From Myxococcales bacterium (GTDB taxonomy: Bacteria > Myxococcota_A > Bradymonadia > Bradymonadales > Bradymonadaceae), in contig SKMT01000075.1 of assembly GCA_007120915.1 (NCBI GenBank), positions 1 to 7,742 on the forward strand: DNA of 7,742 nucleotides, read 5' to 3'. Under the pieces are notes generated by a model. The model searched no databases. It was given only the letters and a program-made list of their open reading frames with translations, and was not told where the DNA came from. Both the position numbers and the translations under genes were made by a program. Shown here in pieces: positions 1 through 4,811 of this stretch (positions are counted from its first letter, which is position 1; each line of letters opens with the position of its first letter).

Positions 1-69
1 AAACCGGCCGGGCACCACTGGCACGACGGCCAGATCACACAGACCGGCATGTCGGCGTTGGGCGGGTAG
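1..69 (+). CDS. moaA: C-terminal end of MoaA (GTP 3',8-cyclase), partial
   Basis: Reading frame 1 is open from the window edge to a TAG at 67-69 and encodes 22 residues, beginning KPAGHHW and ending MSALGG. MoaA proteins typically end with a Lys-Pro-x-x-His segment, a Met about five residues from the end and a terminal Gly-Gly, and all of these are present. MoaA is a radical-SAM enzyme that converts GTP to the 3',8-cyclo intermediate, which MoaC turns into cyclic pyranopterin monophosphate; the C-terminal double glycine is needed for its activity. The genes immediately downstream are the other Moco synthesis steps, which strongly supports the call. Only the tail is visible, so the radical-SAM and C-terminal iron-sulfur cysteines cannot be checked. 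The fragment is too short to be certain from sequence alone. Confidence 0.72.
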   Translation, partial: KPAGHHWHDGQITQTGMSALGG

Positions 70-70
70 T

Positions 71-105
71 CTGGTTGTTGGTTATTGGTTATTGGTTGTT
101 GGTTT
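71..105. repeat. Heptad tandem repeat TTGGTTR, five units
   Basis: Five consecutive seven-base units read CTGGTTG, TTGGTTA, TTGGTTA, TTGGTTG and TTGGTTT, starting two bases after the presumed moaA stop codon. The period is exact, with variation mostly at the last base. Seven is not a multiple of three and no gene overlaps it, so it is a non-coding simple repeat in the moaA-moaDE spacer. It may vary in copy number between strains. No function is evident. Confidence 0.8.
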
Positions 106-139
106 GGTGACCCGGGGAGGTTCGTTCGCCCGAGCGTAG

Positions 140-186
140 CCCCGACCGACCGTAGGCCTTTGGCCGAAGGGAGCTCGGGGTCGGAG
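140..186. other. Inverted-repeat cluster in the moaA-moaDE spacer
   Basis: CCCCGA at 140-145 is matched by TCGGGG at 175-180. An alternative register pairs 140-147 with 179-186 at seven of eight positions. Inside lies GGCC-TTT-GGCC (155-165), overlapped by CCTT...AAGG (157-170). The transcript could fold into a nested stem-loop just before the moaDE ribosome binding site. No T-tract follows, so it is not an intrinsic terminator. It may be a mobile-type intergenic repeat or an RNA processing or stability element. Confidence 0.35.
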
Positions 187-200
187 GTGAAGAAGCCATC

Positions 201-204
201 GGAG
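201..204 (+). promoter_or_regulatory. Ribosome binding site of moaDE (GGAG)
   Basis: GGAG lies seven bases upstream of the GTG at 212 and decides this non-ATG start. The nearby ATG at 216 is out of frame. Confidence 0.7.
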
Positions 205-211
205 TAAGAAA

Positions 212-895
212 GTGAATGTCCGGGTCGAACTTTACGGGGGATTGCGAGCTCGTTTAGGAACCGATGAAGTAGAAGTGCAACTCGATTCTGCCGAGCCGAC
301 GGTGGCCGATGTGGTCGCCGCCGTCGAACAGCAGCATCCGAAACTGGAGGGGACGCTAAGGCGGGTGGCCCGGGCGGTGGATGACGAGATTGTGGGCGAT
401 GATCACCCGGTGTCGCCGGGATCGACTGTCGCGTTGTTGCCGCCGGTCAGCGGTGGATCCGGCCGTTATCTGTGCGAAAAACCGCTGGATCGAGATACGC
501 TCATCGAAGAGACCGCCGACGACCGATGTGGCGCGCTGGTGGTGTTCAGCGGCGATATTCGCCACCACAACGAGGGCCGCGACGACGTGGTGGCCATCGA
601 CTACGAAGCCCATGGGCCGATTGCCACAAAGACGCTGAAGACCATTGAGACCGAAGTTCTCGAAGAGTTCGAGATCCATCAATGCCGAGTCCAGCACCGG
701 GTGGGACGGGTGGAGGTCGGCGAGTCGAGCGTGCTCGTAGTCTGCCGCGGCCCCCACCGCGATGGGACCTTCGAGGCGGCGCGCTATGCGATTGACGAGT
801 TGAAACGGCGGGTGCCGTTGTGGAAGAAGGAGTGTTACGCCGATGGCACCGACCGGTACCTCGATGGAACCTCTCTTCGGAAAGAGCAACAATGA
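212..895 (+). CDS. moaDE: MoaD-MoaE fusion, molybdopterin synthase (both subunits)
   Basis: This 227-residue protein fuses the two subunits of molybdopterin synthase, which inserts two sulfurs into cyclic pyranopterin monophosphate to give molybdopterin. Residues 1-82 are MoaD, a ubiquitin-like sulfur carrier that normally ends in a free Gly-Gly; here VSGG (79-82) is followed directly by SG and the MoaE part (about 85-227). MoaE hallmarks are FSGDIRHHN (112-120, with the family arginine), PHRDGTFEA (181-189) and LKRRVPLWKKE (197-207), which keeps both active-site lysines corresponding to E. coli K119 and K126. Translation starts at GTG 212, placed by the upstream GGAG. The gene follows the presumed moaA after 142 bases, and its TGA overlaps the moaCB ATG, implying translational coupling. 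The MoaD tail must be freed for activation, so cleavage after Gly82 is expected by analogy with mycobacterial MoaX; that is inference. Confidence 0.95.
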   Translation: MNVRVELYGGLRARLGTDEVEVQLDSAEPTVADVVAAVEQQHPKLEGTLRRVARAVDDEIVGDDHPVSPGSTVALLPPVSGGSGRYLCEKPLDRDTLIEETADDRCGALVVFSGDIRHHNEGRDDVVAIDYEAHGPIATKTLKTIETEVLEEFEIHQCRVQHRVGRVEVGESSVLVVCRGPHRDGTFEAARYAIDELKRRVPLWKKECYADGTDRYLDGTSLRKEQQ

Positions 896-1794
896 AAGAC
901 ATCACCGAAAAGATCGAAACCCGCCGCACCGCCCGGGCGGGGGCCCGCCTGCAGATCGACGCCCAGATCCTGGAGGATACCGACCACGCCAGGGCGACCG
1001 ACAAGGGTGATGCGCTGGAGGCGTCAAGAATCGCCGGGATCATGGCGGTGAAGAACACAGCCGACGCGCTGCCCTTTTGCCATCCCATCCCGATTACGGA
1101 CTGCGACGTGGAGTTCGATCTAAGGGGCGACGGGATCTATCTGGAGGTCACCGCCGCTACCATCGCCCCTACCGGAGTGGAGATGGAGGCGCTGTACGGC
1201 GCGACGGTGGCGGCGATGAACCTGTATGACATGCTCAAGCCGCATGCTCCGAAGGACACGGGACTGATTGCGGTCACGGATGTGCATCTTGTTGAAAAAC
1301 AGGGCGGCAAAAGCGACTTTGCCCCGCCCGAAGGGCTGTCGGCGGCAGTGGTGGTCACCCACGACGGTGTCGCCGCCGGCCAGAAGGAAGACAGCGCCGG
1401 GGAGGCGGTGAAAAACGAGCTGGAAGCAAAAGGGGTAGAGGTGGCAGATTATCGGGTCATCTCCAACAGTCGCATTGCCGTAGATGGGGCTCTCGACGAG
1501 GTGCTCACCGCCGGAGTCGATCTGGTGATCACTGTCGGAGGGACCGGTCTTCAGGACAAAGACGTGACCGTGGAGTGCGTGAAAGCGAGGCTGGACCGAG
1601 AGGTGCCGGGGATCATGGAGGCCGCCCGCGGTCACGGCCAGCGCCGAACCCCCTACGCGATGCTCTCCAGAGGTGTGGCGGGGTTGGCGAAGGGGACGGT
1701 GATTGCCACGTTTCCCGGCAGCACCGGCGGAGCAAAAGAATCGGCGAAGGCTGTGCTCACCGGGTTGCTTCACGCCGCCGGTGGACAATGTTGA
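892..1794 (+). CDS. moaCB: Bifunctional MoaC-MoaB/MogA fusion
   Basis: A 300-residue fusion of MoaC (about 1-145) and a MoaB/MogA-type molybdopterin adenylyltransferase domain (about 148-298). MoaC completes cyclic pyranopterin monophosphate. Its motifs are KGD (38-40), PFCHPIP (61-67), GVEMEAL (95-101), YDMLK (112-116, the catalytic Asp and Lys pair) and GGKSD (138-142). The second domain activates molybdopterin with ATP. It shows VITVGGTGLQDKDVT (212-226), REVPGIMEAAR (236-246), TPYAMLSRGVAG (253-264) and FPGS (274-277), with the GGTG loop and acidic residues kept. The YDMLKP and LSRGVAG wording matches the known bifunctional MoaC/MoaB family, where the N-terminus is likewise M-x-DIT. The ATG at 892 fits this and has GGAAAGAG at 879-886; an in-frame ATG at 820 lies inside moaDE. 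The gene ends inside the convergent gene's 3' end. Confidence 0.95.
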   Translation: MKDITEKIETRRTARAGARLQIDAQILEDTDHARATDKGDALEASRIAGIMAVKNTADALPFCHPIPITDCDVEFDLRGDGIYLEVTAATIAPTGVEMEALYGATVAAMNLYDMLKPHAPKDTGLIAVTDVHLVEKQGGKSDFAPPEGLSAAVVVTHDGVAAGQKEDSAGEAVKNELEAKGVEVADYRVISNSRIAVDGALDEVLTAGVDLVITVGGTGLQDKDVTVECVKARLDREVPGIMEAARGHGQRRTPYAMLSRGVAGLAKGTVIATFPGSTGGAKESAKAVLTGLLHAAGGQC

Positions 1795-2740
1795 CCAGCG
1801 CCAGTGACCCAAGAACCACCAGGAAAATCACCAGCGGCGAAACCGAAGAGCCGACAGAAGCGCTGCATGCGACCGGCTCATCACCGCCTGCACCGGAACC
1901 GCCGGACGGGTCCACACAACGGTCGACATCATCGAAATCGACGCTCGGTCCCCGGGGGGCTTCGAACATCGTGTCGTCGGCGACCAGGTCGACGCACTTG
2001 TCGGGAGTGCATGCTTCGGACGTACCGAACCGGATACCGCTAGCAGATCCCGCCGAGACGGTGACACAGTCGACGTCATCGGCGAGAAAGACCTGCAATT
2101 GATCTGCTTCGTCGGGATGGAGCACCTCGACGGACTCGTCGCCGGTCTCGTCTGTGAAGATCACTTCGTAGAAGTCCGGCAGGTATGTCGGCGGGTCGAT
2201 CTTTAGGTAGTGATATTCATCGTCGTAGTGGCAGGTGTCTCCGACCTTTTCGTCGAAGAGTTCGCGGTACCAGTCGAATTCAACGGCGGGGACGTCATCG
2301 GCGGCAGCAATGTTGTCGTCGACAGCAAAGGAAAACTCGACGGTCTCTTCGGGATCCTCGTTCTGCTCGGGAAGATCGACGGTGACGGTGTACTCTCCTT
2401 CGTCCAGCGGCTGGGAGGGGATGAACTCGCGCATGCCCTGAAACAGGCGTAGCCCCTGGCTGACGAATTCGTCGCCGTCGACGGTGGCACCGTCGGGGTC
2501 GGAGACCTCGATCAGTTCGGTGCGGTGGGTGTCGATCAGCCCGCTCAGCCCCAGCACTACCGTGGCGTCGGCGCCGACCGAATCGCCATCGGCGGGGGCA
2601 GACCAGGCGACGGCTTCCTCCATCGGCGAGCAGGCCTCCGCTTCGGATAAAACCATCAGGTTGAGCAACCCGGAGACAAGTGCCAGCAGTACGAGTCCAG
2701 AGGCTGCGGCAGCAATATTGAACAGAAATTGTTTCAGCAT
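1757..2740 (-). CDS. Secreted Ig-like protein with MYXO-CTERM-like C-terminal anchor
   Basis: I do not recognise a named gene. The 327-residue product begins with a hydrophobic signal segment (about 4-30) and an Ala-Glu-Ala site before Cys37, suited to signal peptidase I. Residues about 40-143 resemble a bacterial Ig-like or CopC-like beta-sandwich (PADGDSV near 49, then LDEGEYTVTV near 112, ending FSFAVDD). The middle is acidic and carries cysteines at 170, 225, 244, 249 and 275, suggesting disulfides outside the cytoplasm. The end has a Gly/Ser-rich linker, ACS (291-293), a hydrophobic stretch (about 301-319) and RRR (321-323). This Cys-hydrophobic-Arg tail resembles the MYXO-CTERM sorting signal, implying cell-surface anchoring. 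The start at 2740 has GAGAGG eight bases upstream; an in-frame ATG at 2758 is possible. The gene is 33 bases downstream of the lipoprotein gene, so it is likely cotranscribed. Confidence 0.8.
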   Translation of the reverse strand: MLKQFLFNIAAAASGLVLLALVSGLLNLMVLSEAEACSPMEEAVAWSAPADGDSVGADATVVLGLSGLIDTHRTELIEVSDPDGATVDGDEFVSQGLRLFQGMREFIPSQPLDEGEYTVTVDLPEQNEDPEETVEFSFAVDDNIAAADDVPAVEFDWYRELFDEKVGDTCHYDDEYHYLKIDPPTYLPDFYEVIFTDETGDESVEVLHPDEADQLQVFLADDVDCVTVSAGSASGIRFGTSEACTPDKCVDLVADDTMFEAPRGPSVDFDDVDRCVDPSGGSGAGGDEPVACSASVGSSVSPLVIFLVVLGSLALVNIVHRRREATR

Positions 2741-2748
2741 CTTGAGAA

Positions 2749-2754
2749 CCTCTC
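2749..2754 (-). promoter_or_regulatory. Ribosome binding site (GAGAGG) favouring the 2740 start
   Basis: GAGAGG on the minus strand stands eight bases before the ATG at 2740. For the alternative ATG at 2758 the nearest GAGG is about 13 bases away and overlaps the lipoprotein stop codon, so the inner start is preferred, without certainty. Confidence 0.5.
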
Positions 2755-2773
2755 GCATGTGGATTTCGTCACC

Positions 2774-3754
2774 TCAGTCCCCGGGCCCCTCACCAATATT
2801 TTCTTCAGCGTTTTCGCCATCGGAGTCCGGCTCACCTCGGTATTGAAGCTGAACCAGCGCCAGCATGTCCAGGACACTGTCCGGCGAGGAGATCACCAGC
2901 ATCGCTTCGCCCTCATCATCCATCCCACCGGTGTCGCCATCATCGTTGCCTGAGTTGTCGGAGTTATCACTGTCGTCGTCGGGCTCGTAGGTGATCTCCA
3001 GGGTGGTCGACACACCGGGCTCGATGAGTTTCGGGAAGTCCTCTTCGTTCTCGATGGTGAACGGATCCGGGTCGGGGGCTGAGCCCTCATATTCGACGGC
3101 CGGTTCGAACTCGAAGGGACCAGGTGCACAGCTTTCGACGTCCAGGGCTTTCGTCTCTGACTCACCGGCGTCGACACCGCGAAGGTCCAGCGTGTCGACA
3201 TCCGGCTCCAGACAGGCGGCGTTGCCCACCAGAGTGACTTCCGTGATTTCTTCGTTATCGCCGTCGTACCATTCCACGATCAGATCCGCGGCGTCTTCGG
3301 CGGTGTCTTCGGGGGAGTACGTCGCTTCGATTTCGAAGGAGTCACCGGGGTCGACTTCGTCAGGCCAATCATCGGGGAACGGCTCGACGGTGAACACATC
3401 ATCGTCGCCGTCGATGGTGACGTCATCCAACTCGACCAGTTCGTCGGTTTCGGCGATGAATTCAATGGTCTCCGTGGCTTCATCACCGGGGTCTGTATCT
3501 TCGAAGATCACCTGGACGGGGCCTGCCAGTACCGGAGGCTCGGGGGGTTCGACGTCGTTACCATTGTTGGTCTGATTCGCTGCGTCGTTGTCGTCGTTGG
3601 TGTCGTTGTCGCCATCGTTGTCATCGCCCGTTTGATCGGAGTTTTGCTGCGTTTCCTGCTGGTTGTCTCCCCAGTGGGTTTCACTGTCGAGACAACCAGC
3701 CAGCCCAACGGCAACACAGCAGACAACGCAGAAGATGTGTCGAATCCGAACCAT
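2774..3754 (-). CDS. Extremely acidic lipoprotein with choice-of-anchor-D-like domains
   Basis: This 326-residue protein has a lipoprotein signal peptide: basic start (MVRIR), hydrophobic core and lipobox LAGC with Cys21 as the lipidation site. Residues about 30-70 are a disordered Asp/Asn/Gln linker. Two beta-rich segments follow (about 77-180 and 182-306). The first has the PGDSFEIEATYSPED (136-150) and VTLVGNA (173-179) pattern of choice-of-anchor-D / ASH-like domains; the second repeats it as PGVSTTLEITYEP (246-258), interrupted by an Asp/Asn/Ser run (259-275). By hand count 97 residues are Asp or Glu and 6 are Lys or Arg, suggesting an exported protein of a salt-tolerant organism. The start at 3754 is set by the signal peptide and AGGAAGG upstream; an in-frame ATG at 4198 would bury the signal peptide. 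It is the first gene of the pair with the Ig-like protein. Function unknown. Confidence 0.85.
   Translation of the reverse strand: MVRIRHIFCVVCCVAVGLAGCLDSETHWGDNQQETQQNSDQTGDDNDGDNDTNDDNDAANQTNNGNDVEPPEPPVLAGPVQVIFEDTDPGDEATETIEFIAETDELVELDDVTIDGDDDVFTVEPFPDDWPDEVDPGDSFEIEATYSPEDTAEDAADLIVEWYDGDNEEITEVTLVGNAACLEPDVDTLDLRGVDAGESETKALDVESCAPGPFEFEPAVEYEGSAPDPDPFTIENEEDFPKLIEPGVSTTLEITYEPDDDSDNSDNSGNDDGDTGGMDDEGEAMLVISSPDSVLDMLALVQLQYRGEPDSDGENAEENIGEGPGD
3583..3626. repeat. In-frame GTC/GTT triplet repeat in the lipoprotein gene
   Basis: On the plus strand this stretch is mostly GTC and GTT triplets. It encodes the Asp/Asn linker (about residues 43-57) of the lipoprotein on the minus strand. 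Because the period is three, slippage would change linker length without a frameshift. Confidence 0.65.
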
Positions 3755-3757
3755 GGA

Positions 3758-3764
3758 CCTTCCT
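3758..3764 (-). promoter_or_regulatory. Ribosome binding site of the lipoprotein gene (AGGAAGG)
   Basis: AGGAAGG on the minus strand precedes the ATG at 3754, with its AGGA core six bases from the start. It supports this start over the far upstream ATG at 4198. Confidence 0.7.
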
Positions 3765-3831
3765 GAAGCAGGCGTAAGTGCGAGCGAAAACAGCGGCGAC
3801 CAGTATCTCGGTGCCGAGGGGGCCGTTGCCA

Positions 3832-3847
3832 GTGAAAAAATTTTCAC
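3832..3847. promoter_or_regulatory. AT-rich inverted repeat, operator-like
   Basis: GTGAAAA and TTTTCAC form perfect seven-base arms around a two-base centre (AA). The element lies about 80 bases upstream of the lipoprotein start and stands out as AT-rich in GC-rich surroundings. Its size and symmetry suit a dimeric transcription factor. No regulator gene is nearby and the assignment is inference. Confidence 0.4.
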
Positions 3848-3944
3848 CCCCGCCCAAAGGTGTATCACCGATGGTAAATGAAACTTGATGGTTGTGCACA
3901 TCTGCGGAGATGATTCAATGATGAAGCACAATGTGCGATCACCG

Positions 3945-3982
3945 GTCGTGGATCGTGAGGTCGTAGGGTCGTGAGGTCGTGG
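3945..3982. repeat. Degenerate direct repeats of GTCGTGAGGTCGTGG, cluster A
   Basis: Tandem units of seven to nine bases read GTCGTGG, ATCGTGAG, GTCGTAG, GGTCGTGAG and GTCGTGG. The clearest 15-base form, GTCGTGAGGTCGTGG, is at 3968-3982 and recurs about 200 bases away in cluster B. The uneven unit length argues against coding or CRISPR origin. It looks like a dispersed intergenic simple repeat. Confidence 0.7.
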
Positions 3983-4105
3983 TACCGAGGAGATCGGATC
4001 ACCTCCGCGCAGGGTGCCTTTACCGGGTACAGTGGACTGTGACGTCGATATCAACGGCGACGCTCGGATACCGGCATGCAACGTGACCGTGGCTCCTGAG
4101 CATTC

Positions 4106-4129
4106 TCGGGCGCGCTGTTCAGCGCCCGA
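4106..4129. other. Perfect 8-bp hairpin (TCGGGCGC / GCGCCCGA)
   Basis: Eight-base complementary arms at 4106-4113 and 4122-4129 enclose an eight-base loop. The stem is strong, but neither strand has a following T-run, so an intrinsic terminator is not supported. It sits between the two repeat clusters and could be a structured leader of the DUF4340 transcript or a protein-binding palindrome. Confidence 0.45.
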
Positions 4130-4185
4130 CGTAAACAGCGATGGCGCCTTCGGCCCATCGGACGACGGTGGTGAAACCCGGAATG

Positions 4186-4232
4186 GTCGTGAGGTCATGG
4201 GTCGTGAGTTCGTGAGGTCGTGGAGGTTGTGG
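4186..4232. repeat. Degenerate direct repeats of GTCGTGAGGTCGTGG, cluster B
   Basis: The 15-base unit occurs at 4186-4200 and 4209-4223, each one base different from the cluster A copy, with a further GTCGTGAG at 4201-4208 and a decayed copy (AGGTTGTGG) at 4224-4232. The last decayed copy runs into the GGAG ribosome binding site of the DUF4340 gene, so the repeat appears to supply part of that site. Confidence 0.7.
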
Positions 4233-4234
4233 AG
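4231..4234 (+). promoter_or_regulatory. Ribosome binding site of the DUF4340 gene (GGAG)
   Basis: GGAG is seven bases before the ATG at 4242 and supports that start over the in-frame ATG at 4014. Confidence 0.6.
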
Positions 4235-4241
4235 CGATGCG

Positions 4242-4811
4242 ATGAAGATAGTCGACAGAAACGTGTGGGTGGCGCTGGGGATCGTGGTGGTGCTGGGGCT
4301 TGCGTATCTGGCGGTCGTCTCATCGGGGGAGCAGCGCCTGCCGGGTGAGAGTTCATTTCAGGTGGGGCCGGTCAACGATCCGGAGCGCATCGAAATCAGC
4401 CCGCCGCCGGGCGATGATGTCCCGGAGTTGATCGTGTTGCAGCGCGAGGATGACAGATGGTGGGTGCGCCGACCGGTGGAGGCAGAGGCCAATCGGCAGG
4501 TCGCCGAGTCGTTCGAACAGTTGTTCGCGGCGCCTCTTCGAGCCGATGACTTGCAATATGGCCCACAGCAGGCGGAGTCGCTGGGGCTAAGCGAGGAGGG
4601 AGCGGTGCATCTGGCGGTGTTCGGGGTGGGCGATGATTCGCCGAGTGTGGAATTGCTGGTGGGTGAACAGTTGGAGGCGGCAGGTACGGGGGCGCAGCGC
4701 ACCTTTGTCAAAGAGCCGGGATCCAGCCAGCTCTATCGGATGCAGGCGGGATTCGGTCACCTGGTTCGGTTTCCCGTCGAAGAACTTATCGAAGGGCAGC
4801 GCGACGAGTAG
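4242..4811 (+). CDS. DUF4340-type membrane-anchored protein
   Basis: This 189-residue protein has a short basic N-terminus, one membrane segment (about 8-26) and an extracytoplasmic domain. The rest fits the DUF4340 pattern: a Trp-containing strand WWVRRP (73-78), a helix AEANRQVAESFEQLF (81-95), YGPQQAESLGLSEEG (106-120) like the family's Tyr-Gly-Leu-Asp region, a strand and LLVGEQ (138-143), then AQRTFVKEPGSSQLYRM (151-167) and a closing PVEELI (178-183). The biochemical role of DUF4340 is not known to me; relatives often lie beside gliding-type ABC transporter genes, but none is visible here. The protein is shorter than many members, which carry repeated modules, so it may be a single-module version. 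The ATG at 4242 is chosen because the membrane segment follows at once and GGAG precedes it. Its TAG directly abuts the opposing gene's stop codon. Confidence 0.82.
   Translation: MKIVDRNVWVALGIVVVLGLAYLAVVSSGEQRLPGESSFQVGPVNDPERIEISPPPGDDVPELIVLQREDDRWWVRRPVEAEANRQVAESFEQLFAAPLRADDLQYGPQQAESLGLSEEGAVHLAVFGVGDDSPSVELLVGEQLEAAGTGAQRTFVKEPGSSQLYRMQAGFGHLVRFPVEELIEGQRDE

Larger units (their letters stand above)
3755..4241. other. Non-coding divergent region between lipoprotein and DUF4340 genes
   Basis: About 490 bases between two divergently transcribed genes. Frames remain open across much of it on both strands, but the would-be translations show no domain and sit ahead of clear signal peptide, membrane-anchor and ribosome-binding-site starts, so I treat it as non-coding. 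It holds an AT-rich dyad (3832-3847), a CTCGG/CCGAG palindrome (3807-3818), two clusters of a GTCGTGAGGTCGTGG-type repeat (3945-3982 and 4186-4232) and a strong hairpin (4106-4129). Promoters for both flanking genes are expected here, but I see no convincing -35/-10 pair on either strand. Confidence 0.7.

Noticed and set aside
70..211. Moco riboswitch in the moaA-moaDE spacer
   Set aside because: Moco riboswitches are found ahead of moaA or other operon starts. The spacer palindromes do not show the known conserved core that I could recognise.
820..891. In-frame ATG at 820 as an earlier start for moaCB
   Set aside because: The extra 24 codons lie in the moaDE C-terminus in another frame, no family similarity extends there, and the ATG at 892 has its own ribosome binding site and the expected M-x-DIT start.
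356..892. 178-codon minus-strand open frame opposite moaDE
   Set aside because: It lies wholly antisense to a confident MoaD-MoaE fusion and has no recognisable motif or ribosome binding site.
2620..2640. Lipobox at Cys37 of the Ig-like secreted protein
   Set aside because: The residues before the Cys are Ala-Glu-Ala; Glu at that position is not accepted in a lipobox, while Ala-x-Ala suits signal peptidase I.
4106..4129. Intrinsic terminator at the strong hairpin
   Set aside because: No T-run follows on either strand and no gene ends next to it.
3755..4198. N-terminal extension of the lipoprotein up to an ATG at 4198
   Set aside because: It would place a lipoprotein signal peptide about 148 residues into the protein. 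The ATG at 3754 has AGGAAGG and begins exactly at the signal peptide.
3945..4232. CRISPR array
   Set aside because: Units are short, degenerate and directly adjacent with no regular unique spacers, and no cas gene is present.
4014..4241. N-terminal extension of the DUF4340 protein from ATG 4014
   Set aside because: The extension covers the repeat cluster and hairpin, shows no domain, and would precede the membrane anchor by 76 residues. GGAG supports 4242.
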